Source: Hoeflea sp.
Lineage (GTDB): Bacteria > Pseudomonadota > Alphaproteobacteria > Rhizobiales > Rhizobiaceae
Direction of reading: 5' to 3'
Assembly (NCBI RefSeq): GCF_030682515.1
Contig: NZ_JAUXOD010000011.1
Location: forward strand, 93,608 to 157,607
Length of the DNA: 64,000 bases
A program made the position numbers and the translations under genes. Positions 18,689 to 27,301 of the stretch are shown here, piece by piece (position 1 is the stretch's first letter; each line of letters begins with the position of its first letter). The notes beneath the pieces are model-generated. The model was not told where the DNA came from and made no database searches. It saw only the letters and a list, made by a program, of their open reading frames with translations.

Positions 18689-19864
18689 TCAGGCGGTCTG
18701 CATGGAAGTCGCCTGGGCTTGCCGGTGGTTTTCAAGCCCTTCGCTGAATTCATCGATCAGCGATCGCACGATCTCCTTCTGGGCTTCCCGGGCGCTGGCC
18801 CCGGCGGCAATCGCCCGTGCATGGATCGAGCGCTGCCGGTCGGCGCTTGTTCCGTGCTCGACAATCCGGCGGGTCCACAGCAATTCCTCAGAGCATCCCA
18901 GCGCTTCCGCATCCTCGCGGACGAGCTCGATGAGTTCGTCCAGTAGGACGGGAAAGGCCACGACCTCGCCCCGGGCGAAATCGATCAGCCCGTTCGAGAC
19001 GCCGTAGCGTTGGGCGCGCCAGCGGTTCTCGCCTACCAGAAACCGATCATAGATGCGCCAGCGCTGGTTGTTGCTCCTGAGCCGCCAGAGCATGTGCATG
19101 ATCGATTGCGTCAGTGCGACCAGCGCCAGGGCATCGTCGAGGCGCGGCGAGACGTCACAGACGCGGGATTCGAGCGTGGGAAAGCGGGCAGAAGGGCGAA
19201 GATCCCACCAGATCTTGGTGCAGTCATCGATGAGCCCGCTGTTGATGATGATCTGGACGGAGCGCTGGTATTCCGACCAGGAGGTAAACCGCGGCGGCAG
19301 TCCGGTTCGGGGAAGATTGTCGAACACCGTCAGCCGGTAGGAATTGAGACCGGTGTCATCCCCCTTCCAGTAGGGCGACGAAGTCGACAGGGCCAGGAGA
19401 TGCGGCAGGAAGTAGGGGAACTGCGCCATCAGGTCGATGCGTGTTTCGTCGTCGTCCAGTCCGACATGCACATGCATGCCGCAGATCAGCATGCGCCGGG
19501 CGACGCCGCCGAGATCGTGCTCGAGTTCGCGGTAGCGCTGCTTGTCGGTGAAGTGCTGCTTGTGCCAGTCGGCAAAGGGATGGCAGGAGACCGCCAGCGG
19601 CGCCAGGCCGTGGTCTGCGGCAATGCGGGCGATGACGGAGCGCAGGCGGGCCAGATCCGCGCCGGCTTCCGCGACAGTTCTGCAGACGCTGGTGCCGACT
19701 TCGATCTGGCATTGCAGGAACTCGGGGCTGACCTGGCCTTCAAGCTCCTCGACGCATTGCGCCATCAACGATTCCGGAGCCGCCACGAGATCCAGACTGT
19801 CGCGGTCGACAAGCAGATATTCCTCTTCGACGCCGAGGGTGAAGCTGGGTTGGCGGTAGCTCAT
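18689..19864 (-). CDS. YbdK-type carboxylate-amine ligase (GCS2 family)
   Basis: Cytosolic ATP-dependent ligase of 391 residues related to glutamate-cysteine ligase type 2. It has the N-terminal [13 protein letters not shown] (residues 8-20), [19 protein letters not shown] and the C-terminal [26 protein letters not shown], all diagnostic for the YbdK/GCS2 group. E. coli YbdK joins glutamate and cysteine only weakly, so the physiological substrates are open. It follows ackA on the same strand after a probable terminator and has a poor ribosome-binding site. Confidence 0.88.
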   Translation of the reverse strand: MSYRQPSFTLGVEEEYLLVDRDSLDLVAAPESLMAQCVEELEGQVSPEFLQCQIEVGTSVCRTVAEAGADLARLRSVIARIAADHGLAPLAVSCHPFADWHKQHFTDKQRYRELEHDLGGVARRMLICGMHVHVGLDDDETRIDLMAQFPYFLPHLLALSTSSPYWKGDDTGLNSYRLTVFDNLPRTGLPPRFTSWSEYQRSVQIIINSGLIDDCTKIWWDLRPSARFPTLESRVCDVSPRLDDALALVALTQSIMHMLWRLRSNNQRWRIYDRFLVGENRWRAQRYGVSNGLIDFARGEVVAFPVLLDELIELVREDAEALGCSEELLWTRRIVEHGTSADRQRSIHARAIAAGASAREAQKEIVRSLIDEFSEGLENHRQAQATSMQTA

Positions 19865-19897
19865 GGCAGGATTTGAACCCGAAAAAGTTTAGGGCGC

Positions 19898-19926
19898 AAG
19901 CCCGCTTTTGCGCGGCTGGCGGGCTT
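19898..19926 (-). terminator. probable terminator after ackA
   Basis: Inverted repeat AAGCCCGC / GCGGGCTT that begins at the ackA stop codon, followed on the minus strand by a short spacer and a run of five T. Probable intrinsic terminator between ackA and the YbdK-type gene. Confidence 0.55.
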
Positions 19927-21088
19927 ACCGGGCGAGGGTGCGCGCCACGGCCCTGGCGATCACCAGTTCCTCGTCGGCCCTGACCACGAAGGCGGGGCGC
20001 GCGCTGGAGTCCCGCGTCAGACGCTCGGCTCCGGCGGCGTTGGCTTCAGGATCCACGGCGAAGCCCAGCCATTCCAGTTTCGCCAGGGTTCGCGCGCGGA
20101 TCGGCGCCGCGTTTTCGCCGATGCCGCCGGAGAACACCAGCGCATCGATGCCTTCCAGGCTGGCCGCCGCGGCGCCGATTTCCCCGACAAGCCGGTCGAC
20201 ATACATGTCGACGGCGAAGGCTGCGTCGGCTTCGCCGCTCGCCAGAAGGGTCCGCATGTCGCCGGAAATCCCCGACACGCCCGACAGGCCACTTTGATGA
20301 TAGAGCAACTTTGAAACCTTCTCCGCATCGCCCCCGAACTGCTCGAGCAGCCAGAGCACCGCGCCGGGATCGAGCCTGCCGGGCCGCTGCCCCATCATCA
20401 GGCCGTCAAGCGGTGTAAACCCCATTGATGTCCAGCGGCTTACCCCGTCGATCATGCCGCTGATCGACGAGCCATTGCCCAGATGACAGGCCACCACGCG
20501 GCCCCGCGGCACGCCCAGGCGCGGCAGGTTCTGGGCCACGTGCTCATAGGACAGGCCGTGAAATCCATAGCGGATCAGGCCCTGCCTGGCATAGGCGCGG
20601 GGCAGGGGCATCTCGCGCCGGACCGCGGGCACGCTGGCATGGAAGGCCGTGTCGAAGCAGGCCACCTGGATGATTCCGGGAAGTGCTGCGATGGCGGCAT
20701 CGATGCCGGCCAGGTTGTGCGGCTGATGGCCGGGCGCCAGCGGTGCCAGATCGGCGATGCCCGACCGGACTGTGGCGTCGATCGCCATCGGCGCGGCGAA
20801 CCGCTCGCCGCCATGGACCACCCGGTGGCCGACGCCGCCGATTGCGCCTGCGTGGGGAAGGACAATCTCGTCGATCAGCCGTGGCAGCAGGTCCGCATGG
20901 CCGTCATTCTCTGTGCCGAAGGCGACCGTCTCCCGCCCCGGAAGAACCAGCCTCGGCATCTGGCCGTGGCCTATGGCTTCGACCAGTCCCCAAAGAGTGC
21001 GCTCCATGCCGGGCGTGAAGAGAGCGAACTTGATCGAGGATGAGCCGCAGTTGAGGGCCAACAGGCTGTCATAAGCGCCATCGGTCAT
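19925..21088 (-). CDS. ackA: acetate kinase
   Basis: Interconverts acetate plus ATP with acetyl phosphate plus ADP in the cytosol. 387 residues from MTDGAYDSLLA, chosen because it is an ATG with AAAGGA upstream; the track uses a TTG 8 codons earlier. Family motifs are LALNCGSSSIKFALF, GHRVVHGG, CFDTAFHAS and HLGNGSSISGM. No phosphotransacetylase or phosphoketolase gene is adjacent, so the source of acetyl phosphate must be elsewhere. It may serve acetate overflow or a phosphoketolase route. Confidence 0.92.
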   Translation of the reverse strand: MTDGAYDSLLALNCGSSSIKFALFTPGMERTLWGLVEAIGHGQMPRLVLPGRETVAFGTENDGHADLLPRLIDEIVLPHAGAIGGVGHRVVHGGERFAAPMAIDATVRSGIADLAPLAPGHQPHNLAGIDAAIAALPGIIQVACFDTAFHASVPAVRREMPLPRAYARQGLIRYGFHGLSYEHVAQNLPRLGVPRGRVVACHLGNGSSISGMIDGVSRWTSMGFTPLDGLMMGQRPGRLDPGAVLWLLEQFGGDAEKVSKLLYHQSGLSGVSGISGDMRTLLASGEADAAFAVDMYVDRLVGEIGAAAASLEGIDALVFSGGIGENAAPIRARTLAKLEWLGFAVDPEANAAGAERLTRDSSARPAFVVRADEELVIARAVARTLAR

Positions 21089-21352
21089 CTTGGTCGTGTC
21101 CTTTCCAGGCAATGAGGTGGCATTCCGGCGGGCTCCCGGGGAGTGGGGAGTCGGCCGTGCGCCTGTTGTGCCGGATTGGACGCGATGTGCAACTCAAATC
21201 CGCCACTGGTCTGGCGGACGCGGTCCAGCTGGACCGGTCTGGCCTGGCCAGCCCTGCGATATTCAGACCCGGAATGACGGGGGCAAGCCATGCGACGCTG
21301 CACCTGTCCCGGGCGCCGCGCGGGCCGGGTCGGGTGGTTTTGGGGTGCCGGA

Positions 21353-21364
21353 AATGTTTAGTAA
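21353..21364. repeat. operator-like motif AATGTTTAGTAA, copy 1
   Basis: Exact 12-mer shared with the copy at 21507, 154 bp downstream, in the control region of the ABC-Dha operon. Possible upstream operator for DNA looping. Confidence 0.45.
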
Positions 21365-21506
21365 TTGTGCGGCGATGCAACATGGGCTCAAGGCTGGTCG
21401 CACCTCGGTGCGACTGTTAATATATGAAAACACTTCGATAAACGGCCATTTTGCGACGCAATATGATCAAAACAGGAAATTTCCGGCGCTTTGAATTCCC
21501 GATTGC

Positions 21507-21518
21507 AATGTTTAGTAA
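21507..21518. repeat. operator-like motif AATGTTTAGTAA, copy 2
   Basis: Second exact copy of the 12-mer, lying over a possible -10 region. A related inverted copy (ACTTAACATT, 9 of 10 matches when reversed) follows at 21541-21550, so copies 2 and 3 form a spaced dyad. Confidence 0.45.
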
Positions 21519-21644
21519 AAGCTGTTTCACTCAACAAATGACTTAACATTTGCGGGTTTCGCTCCGCATGGTTTCGTCGGCAGGATTGAGGTGTTTCTGC
21601 AAAAGGGTCCGGCAAGGGGCCGGCCTGTTTTTTGGGAGGAAAGC

Positions 21645-22967
21645 ATGCAGTGTTTGAACAAGATTGCGCTTGGTGTCAGCGCGGCCGCGCTCATGGCGGC
21701 GGCGTCCATGACGAGTGCCAAGGCGAATGAACTGACGCTTTGCTGGGCCGCATGGGACCCGGCCAATGCCCTGGTCGAGCTGTCCAAGGATTTTGAAACC
21801 AAGACCGGCACGAAGATGAACTTCGAGTTCGTGCCATGGCCGAACTTCGCCGACCGGATTCTCAACGAACTCAACGCCGGCGGCAAGCTGTGCGACCTGC
21901 TGATCGGCGATTCGCAGTGGCTGGGCGGTTCGGCCGAGAACGGCTATTACGTCAAGCTCAATGACTTCTTCGACAAGGAAGGCATCTCGATGGACGATTT
22001 CGCGGCTGCGGCCGTGAACGCCTATTCGACCTGGCCCAAGGGCACGCCGAACTATTGGGCACTGCCGGCGATGGGCGACGCCAATGGCTGGTTCTATCGC
22101 AAGGACTGGTTCGAGGATCCGGCCATCATGGCTGACTACAAGACCAAGACCGGGGCGGACCTGGCGCCGCCGAAGACCTGGGACGAACTCAAGCAGATCG
22201 CCGAATTCTTCCAGGGACGCGAAGTCAACGGCCAGACCGTCTATGGCGCGGCGATCTTCACCGAGCGCGCCTCCGAGGGCATCACCATGGGCGCCACCTC
22301 GGCGATGTATCCCTATGGGTTCAAGTACGAGATGACGCCCGGCGCCTATGACATGGAGGGCGCCGTCAACTCCGAAGGGGCGGTTGCAGGTCTCGAGATG
22401 TACAAGGCGCTTTACAAGTGCTGCACGCCGCCCGGCTACACCGACAGCTACATGGGCGAAGGCCTCGATGCGTTCAAGTCAGGCCAGGTGGCCATGATGA
22501 TGAACTGGTTCGCCTTCATGCCGGGCATGGCCAAGGACGAGAAGGTTGGCTCGGTCACCGGGTTCTTCGTCAATCCGGGCCAGACGATTGCGGCCTCGAC
22601 CCTCGGCGGGCAGGGCATTTCGGTGGTGGCCAACACGGACAACATGGACGGCGCGCTGGCCTATATCAAATGGTTCGCCGATCCGGAGATCCAGAAGAAG
22701 TGGTGGGCGCTGGGCGGCTATGCGGTTCACAATGCGGTTCTCAACGATCCGGCATTCCCGAGCTCGCAGCCCTTTGCGGGCGACTTCCTGGTCGCCATGA
22801 ACCAGGTGCAGGATTTCTGGCAGGAGCCCTCCTACGCCAGCCTGCTCCAGGCCATGCAGAAGCGTCTGCATGACTATGTGGTTGCCGATCAGGGCACCGC
22901 AAAGGAAGCGCTCGACAATCTGATTGCCGACTGGACGGTGATCTTCGAGGACGACGGCAAACTCTAA
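21645..22967 (+). CDS. carbohydrate ABC transporter substrate-binding protein (dha-linked)
   Basis: Periplasmic solute-binding protein family 1, 440 residues from MQCLNKIALG, with GGGAGGAAAGC directly before the ATG. The signal peptide (ALGVSAAALMAAASMTSAKA) leads to NELTLCWAAWDPANALVELS. The body has GDSQWLGGSAENGYYVKL and an unusual YKCCTPPGY segment with paired cysteines. First gene of a long operon that continues with two permeases, a small membrane protein, two ATPases and the DhaKLM-HPr-EI phosphorelay. The ligand is not recognisable; dihydroxyacetone, glycerol or another short polyol or ketose is inferred from the kinase genes. Confidence 0.85.
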   Translation: MQCLNKIALGVSAAALMAAASMTSAKANELTLCWAAWDPANALVELSKDFETKTGTKMNFEFVPWPNFADRILNELNAGGKLCDLLIGDSQWLGGSAENGYYVKLNDFFDKEGISMDDFAAAAVNAYSTWPKGTPNYWALPAMGDANGWFYRKDWFEDPAIMADYKTKTGADLAPPKTWDELKQIAEFFQGREVNGQTVYGAAIFTERASEGITMGATSAMYPYGFKYEMTPGAYDMEGAVNSEGAVAGLEMYKALYKCCTPPGYTDSYMGEGLDAFKSGQVAMMMNWFAFMPGMAKDEKVGSVTGFFVNPGQTIAASTLGGQGISVVANTDNMDGALAYIKWFADPEIQKKWWALGGYAVHNAVLNDPAFPSSQPFAGDFLVAMNQVQDFWQEPSYASLLQAMQKRLHDYVVADQGTAKEALDNLIADWTVIFEDDGKL

Positions 22968-22985
22968 GGCTTCTCGTCTCGCGTC

Positions 22986-23018
22986 GCTGCCGCCCCGGTT
23001 CCTGATCGGGGCGGCGGC
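22986..23018 (+). other. intergenic stem-loop between binding protein and first permease
   Basis: 12-bp GC-rich stem (22986-22997 with 23007-23018, one G-U pair) after the binding-protein stop, with no T-run behind it. Same position and type as the elements after smoE, proX and the TAXI protein. Confidence 0.65.
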
Positions 23019-23041
23019 ACCAGGATTGTCTCTTTCTGCCA

Positions 23042-24025
23042 ATGTATGGATCCGGACCAGTGAACAACGACACCGGCATGATTGATCGTGCCGCCACCAT
23101 GGCGGCAAAGGCCACTCCGCCCCGACTCGTGCGGCGGGTGCGCGGCCTCTCCGACAAGGCGATCGCCTGGCTGTTCATCGCGCCGACGATGCTGCTGCTG
23201 CTGGTCATCAACATTTTTCCGCTGATCTGGACCATCCAGCTGTCGTTCACCAATTACCGCGCCAACCGGCCAAATGCGGAAGTGGTCAATGTCGGCCTGC
23301 GCAATTACGAGCGCCTGCTGACGGATCCCGATGTCTGGATCGCGATGCAGACCACCGCGCAGTTCGTGTTCTGGTCTATCCTGCTGCAGACGGTGATCGG
23401 TTTCACGCTCGCCTACCTTATCGACCGCAAGTTCCGCGGCCACGCGTTCTGGACGACGGTGATCCTCATTCCGATGATGCTGTCGCCCGCCGTGGTCGGC
23501 AATTTCTGGCGGTTCCTCTACCAGCCGCAGATCGGGCTGTTCAACTACATCGTCTCCTTCTTCACCGGCATCGAGCCGAGCTCCTTCGAGATGCTCGGCT
23601 CCGTGAGCCTCGCGCCCTGGTCGATCGTCATCGTCGATACCTGGATGTGGACTCCCTATGTCATGCTCATCTGCCTGGCGGGCCTCAGATCCATTCCCGA
23701 CTACATCTATGAGGCGGCGGAGGTCGACCGCGCATCGCCCTGGCGGCAGTTCTGGTCCATCACCGTGCCGATGGCGCTTCCCTTCATCATGCTGGCGGTG
23801 CTGTTCAGGGGCATCGAGAACTTCAAGATGTTCGACATGGTCAATCTCTTGACCGGCGGGGGACCCGGCTCGATCACCGAGGTGGCCTCGATCACGCTCA
23901 AGCGCCAGGCGTTCGAAGCCTGGCGGACAGGCCCGTCATCGGCCTTCGCGATCATCCTGTTCGTCGCGGTGTTCGGTCTCGCCAATATCTACGTCAAGGC
24001 TTTGAACAGGGTGAAGCAGCGATGA
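23042..24025 (+). CDS. carbohydrate ABC transporter permease 1 (dha-linked)
   Basis: MalF-type inner-membrane permease of up to 327 residues. A cytoplasmic N-terminus with several basic residues is followed by AIAWLFIAPTMLLLLVINIFPLIWTI, then LSFTNYRANRP. The EAA loop is YEAAEVDRASPWRQFWSITVPM and the MalF-type motif LLTGGGPGS is present. The start is uncertain (ATG 23042, GTG 23060 or ATG 23078), since none has a strong ribosome-binding site. It overlaps permease 2 by 4 nt. Confidence 0.88.
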   Translation: MYGSGPVNNDTGMIDRAATMAAKATPPRLVRRVRGLSDKAIAWLFIAPTMLLLLVINIFPLIWTIQLSFTNYRANRPNAEVVNVGLRNYERLLTDPDVWIAMQTTAQFVFWSILLQTVIGFTLAYLIDRKFRGHAFWTTVILIPMMLSPAVVGNFWRFLYQPQIGLFNYIVSFFTGIEPSSFEMLGSVSLAPWSIVIVDTWMWTPYVMLICLAGLRSIPDYIYEAAEVDRASPWRQFWSITVPMALPFIMLAVLFRGIENFKMFDMVNLLTGGGPGSITEVASITLKRQAFEAWRTGPSSAFAIILFVAVFGLANIYVKALNRVKQR

Positions 24026-24975
24026 GCGGACTTTCCTCAGCCCATTCCGTCGTCGAGCCGGGAATCTGGTCCAAGCGGATCGCGGGGACCCTGGTGGTGA
24101 TCTACGCGCTGATCACCATGATTCCGCTCTTGTGGATCTTCGCGACCTCGCTCAAATCGCCGCCAGACTCGATCTCTTATCCTCCCAAGATCCTCTTCAC
24201 GCCGACTGTGGAAGGCTATTGCAACCTGTTCACCACCAGGTCGCGGCAGACCCAGGACTATATCGAGAGCCTCGGGCCTCCGGCCAATGTCTGCGAGGAA
24301 ATTGCCCGTGACCGGTCCATGGTCGTGGTCGGCGCGTCAAAATACTGGCCGCGGTTTGTCAATTCGCTGGTGATCGCGTTCGGATCGACATTCCTGGCGG
24401 TGTTTCTCGGCACGCTCGCGGCCTACGGGTTTTCCCGCTTCAAGGTGCCGCTTGCCGACGATCTCCTGTTCTTCATCCTGTCGACCCGGATGATGCCGCC
24501 GATCGCGGTGGCGATCCCGATCTATCTCATGTACCGTGAGCTCGGTCTTTCGGACACGGCGCTCGGGATGATCCTGCTTTACACCGCGGTCAATGTGTCG
24601 CTGGCGGTGTGGCTGCTCAAGGGCTTCATCGACGAGATCCCGCGCGAATATGAAGAGGCGGCGCTGATCGACGGCTACACACGGCTGCAGGCCTTCGTCA
24701 AAGTGGTGCTGCCGCAGGCAACCACCGGAATCGCCGCGACCGCGATCTTCTGCCTGATCTTTGCCTGGAACGAGTACGCCTTCGCGGTGCTGCTGACGTC
24801 TGGCACCGCGCAGACGGCGCCGCCGTTCATCCCGACCATCATCGGCGAGGGCGGCATGGACTGGCCGGCCGTCGGTGCGGGCACGACGATCTTCCTGGTC
24901 CCCATCCTGGTGTTCACGATCCTGTTGCGTAAGCACCTGCTGCGCGGAATCACCTTCGGAGCCGTTCGCAAATGA
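24022..24975 (+). CDS. carbohydrate ABC transporter permease 2 (dha-linked)
   Basis: MalG-type inner-membrane permease of 317 residues with ATGA coupling to permease 1. The first membrane segment (GTLVVIYALITMIPLLWIFATSL) is followed by an extended periplasmic loop of about 60 residues containing NLFTTRSRQTQDYIESLG, longer than in SmoG. The EAA loop is YEEAALIDGYTRLQAFVKVVLPQ and the end is LRGITFGAVRK. The gene overlaps the 70-residue membrane protein by 4 nt. Confidence 0.88.
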   Translation: MSGLSSAHSVVEPGIWSKRIAGTLVVIYALITMIPLLWIFATSLKSPPDSISYPPKILFTPTVEGYCNLFTTRSRQTQDYIESLGPPANVCEEIARDRSMVVVGASKYWPRFVNSLVIAFGSTFLAVFLGTLAAYGFSRFKVPLADDLLFFILSTRMMPPIAVAIPIYLMYRELGLSDTALGMILLYTAVNVSLAVWLLKGFIDEIPREYEEAALIDGYTRLQAFVKVVLPQATTGIAATAIFCLIFAWNEYAFAVLLTSGTAQTAPPFIPTIIGEGGMDWPAVGAGTTIFLVPILVFTILLRKHLLRGITFGAVRK

Positions 24976-25184
24976 GCACCACGCAGACCAAGCCGCCGGA
25001 GAGCCTGCGCAAGAGGCCGATCTATCTGCGCCGCGGGCCGATGGAGAACCTCGCCACGGCCGTCATCGGCCTCGGCTTCCTGATGATGTTCCAGCCCTTC
25101 GCGCTGGCGCTCTACACCTGGTCGTTCGTCACGCTGCTCGCGGGCACGGTGATGTTCATCGTCGTTTCGAAATTTCCGGAGTAG
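24972..25184 (+). CDS. small two-helix membrane protein in the ABC-Dha operon
   Basis: 70 residues, not recognised. A basic, hydrophilic N-terminus (about residues 1-24, ending LRRGPMEN) precedes two hydrophobic segments, LATAVIGLGFLMMFQPFALAL and TWSFVTLLAGTVMFIVVS. ATGA coupling with permease 2 and a 4-nt gap to ATPase 1 show that it belongs to the transporter unit. Small membrane proteins occupy a similar slot in some rhizobial glycerol-type ABC operons with two ATPases. An assembly or stabilising subunit of the permease complex is the most likely role, by context only. Confidence 0.75.
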   Translation: MSTTQTKPPESLRKRPIYLRRGPMENLATAVIGLGFLMMFQPFALALYTWSFVTLLAGTVMFIVVSKFPE

Positions 25185-25188
25185 ATCC

Positions 25189-26286
25189 TTGGCCGAAATC
25201 CGCATCGAGAACCTGCGCAAGTCCTTCGGCAGCTTTGTCGCCGTGCAGGAATCGAGCTTCACCGTCGAGGATGGCGAATTCCTGGCATTGCTCGGGCCAT
25301 CAGGCTGCGGCAAGACAACGACGCTCAGGATGATTGCCGGACTGGAGCTTCCCACCAGCGGCTCTATCCTTCTCGACAAGGAGGATGTGACGTTCAACCG
25401 GGCGCGTGACCGCGACATCGCCTTCGTGTTCCAGCTTTTTGCGCTTTATCCGCACATGAATGTGCGCAAGAACATCGGCTTTCCGCTGCTGGCCCAGGGC
25501 GTTGCCAAGGCCGAAATCCGGGCGCGCGTCGAGGAAACCGCGCGGCTTCTTCAGATCGACCACATTCTCGACAAGCCGGTGTCGGGACTGGCCGGTGGTG
25601 ACCGGCAGCGCGTGGCGCTCGGCCGTGCGATCGTGCGGCGGCCGAAGTGCTTCCTGATGGACGAGCCGCTGGGGACGCTCGACGCCGAGTTCCGCAATGT
25701 CATGGTGCATGAGCTGCGCGAGCTGCACAACCGGATCAAGGCCACCACGATCTATGTCACCCATGACCAGCTCGAGGCGATGGCGATGGCCGACAAGATC
25801 GCGGTCATGAACCATGGCGTGATCGAGCAGTTCGGGTCGCCGCAACAGATCTATGACCACCCGGCGTCGATCTATGTCGCCGATTTCATCGGCTCACCGC
25901 CGATGAATTTCATCGGCTTCGGCGGCGGCATCGCGAAGGGCGCGACATCGGTGCAGGTTGGCGACGCCGCGGTCGCGGTTCCGGAAGCGCTCGAGGACGT
26001 GAGCGCCGGCGACATGGTGCTGGGCGTGCGTCCCGAGCATGTGCGCTTTTCCGATGCAGCACCCCTGCGGGGCAGCATCTACGGCGTCGAATACCTCGGC
26101 ACGACCCAGATCGTGGTGGTCGAGACCGCCTATGGCTTCTGCAAGGTCCGGGCTCCGGCGGACCAGGTTTTCCGGATCGGCGAGGCCGTCGGCCTGGATC
26201 TTGACGCAACGCGCCTGTCGCTGTTCCGCAAGGACACCGGCAAGGCGATCCGGACTGTCCGTGCCGGGGAGATGGCTCATGGCTGA
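25189..26286 (+). CDS. ABC transporter ATP-binding protein 1, altered signature motif (dha-linked)
   Basis: MalK/UgpC-type ATPase of 365 residues starting at TTG with GGAG upstream. Walker A GPSGCGKTT, Q-loop FVFQLFALYPHMNV, Walker B CFLMDEPLGTLDAEF and H-loop YVTHDQLEAM are intact. The signature reads LAGGDRQRV instead of LSGGQ, losing the conserved Ser. A TOBE domain follows (LGVRPEHVRFSD). It overlaps ATPase 2 by 8 nt, so the two probably form a heterodimer. Confidence 0.88.
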   Translation: MAEIRIENLRKSFGSFVAVQESSFTVEDGEFLALLGPSGCGKTTTLRMIAGLELPTSGSILLDKEDVTFNRARDRDIAFVFQLFALYPHMNVRKNIGFPLLAQGVAKAEIRARVEETARLLQIDHILDKPVSGLAGGDRQRVALGRAIVRRPKCFLMDEPLGTLDAEFRNVMVHELRELHNRIKATTIYVTHDQLEAMAMADKIAVMNHGVIEQFGSPQQIYDHPASIYVADFIGSPPMNFIGFGGGIAKGATSVQVGDAAVAVPEALEDVSAGDMVLGVRPEHVRFSDAAPLRGSIYGVEYLGTTQIVVVETAYGFCKVRAPADQVFRIGEAVGLDLDATRLSLFRKDTGKAIRTVRAGEMAHG

Positions 26287-27301
26287 AGTGCGGCTGGAAG
26301 GCCTCGGCAAATCCTTCGGCACCAGCCGCGCCGTGACCGGCATGGACCTGGTGATTGCCGATGGCGAATTCGTGGTCCTGCTGGGGCCCACGGGCGCCGG
26401 CAAGACCACCACCCTCAGGCTTATCGCCGGGCTTGAGCGTCCGGATGCGGGATCCATCCGGATCGGTGAGGAGGACGTGACCGGGCTGTCGCCGGCGGAG
26501 CGCGATGTTGCCTTCGTGTTTCAACAATATTCGCTCTATCCGCATCTGAGCGTTTTCGACAATCTCGCGTTTCCGCTGAAGTCGCCGGCCCGGCGCTGGT
26601 CGGCCGGCGAGATCGACGCACGGGTGCGCGACATCGCCAGAATGGTGCGCATCGACCACAAGCTTGACAGCAAGTCGACGAAGCTGTCGGGCGGCGAGAT
26701 GCAGCGCGTGGCGATCGGCAGGGCCCTGGTGCGCGAGCCGTCGATCTTCCTGATGGATGAACCGCTGTCCTCGCTCGACGCCAAGCTGAGAGCCGACCTC
26801 AGGCTCGAGCTCAAACGCATCCAGAGCGAGATCGGCGCGACATTGCTTTATGTGACGCATGACCAGATCGAGGCCATGACCATGGCGGACAGGATCGGTA
26901 TTCTCGCGGAAGGCCATCTGACCCAAATCGGAAGTCCGCGCGAGATCTACACCGCGCCCGCCAATCTGCACGTCGCCGCGCGCCTGGGTCATCCGCATAT
27001 CAACCTGATCAAGCCCGGGCTGCTGCCCTGTCAATCGATGCCCGATGGGGTCAGGACCATCGGTGCGCGGACCGAGCACATTTTGGTCGAAGCCGCGGCT
27101 TCTGTGGCGCAGGGCAATGGTCGGGTCGACTGGATCGAGCATCTCGGCGACCAGAACCATCTGCATATTCTGGTGGACGGGCAGAAAATCACATTGCTTG
27201 CCGATCCCTATTCCGGTTTCAAGGCGGGGGATCCGGTTTCGGTTTCCCTCAAGCAGCCGCTTTTCTTCGGAGCGGACGACAGGAGGATCACCGATGTCTG
27301 A
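26279..27301 (+). CDS. ABC transporter ATP-binding protein 2 (dha-linked)
   Basis: Second MalK-type ATPase, 340 residues from MAEVRLEGLG; the longer track ORF reads into ATPase 1. Walker A GPTGAGKTT, Q-loop FVFQQYSLYPHLSV, a normal signature [15 protein letters not shown], Walker B IFLMDEPLSSLDAKLR and H-loop YVTHDQIEAM are all present. The C-terminal TOBE part (IGARTEHILVE) is shorter than in ATPase 1. It overlaps dhaL by 8 nt. Confidence 0.88.
   Translation: MAEVRLEGLGKSFGTSRAVTGMDLVIADGEFVVLLGPTGAGKTTTLRLIAGLERPDAGSIRIGEEDVTGLSPAERDVAFVFQQYSLYPHLSVFDNLAFPLKSPARRWSAGEIDARVRDIARMVRIDHKLDSKSTKLSGGEMQRVAIGRALVREPSIFLMDEPLSSLDAKLRADLRLELKRIQSEIGATLLYVTHDQIEAMTMADRIGILAEGHLTQIGSPREIYTAPANLHVAARLGHPHINLIKPGLLPCQSMPDGVRTIGARTEHILVEAAASVAQGNGRVDWIEHLGDQNHLHILVDGQKITLLADPYSGFKAGDPVSVSLKQPLFFGADDRRITDV

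Larger units (their letters stand above)
21089..21644. promoter_or_regulatory. 556-bp intergenic region with promoter/operator signals for the ABC-Dha operon
   Basis: No convincing gene. The left half is GC-rich; the right half turns AT-rich as expected for a promoter. It contains a GTCGCAC-CTCG-GTGCGAC hairpin (21397-21414) followed by TGTTAATATAT, and three copies of an AATGTTTAGT-like motif. A promoter such as TTGAAT (21491) with TAGTAA (21513) 16 bp later is possible and would overlap the second motif copy. Confidence 0.5.

Noticed and set aside
19866-19880. tRNA T-arm-like sequence (minus strand GGGTTCAAATCCTGC)
   Set aside because: The T-stem pairs only partly, no acceptor, D or anticodon stem can be built around it, there is no CCA end, and it overlaps the YbdK-type gene start.
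21397-21414. Hairpin GTCGCAC-CTCG-GTGCGAC as the terminator of a small RNA
   Set aside because: It lacks a clean T-run and no promoter for an upstream small RNA is evident; noted only as part of the control region.
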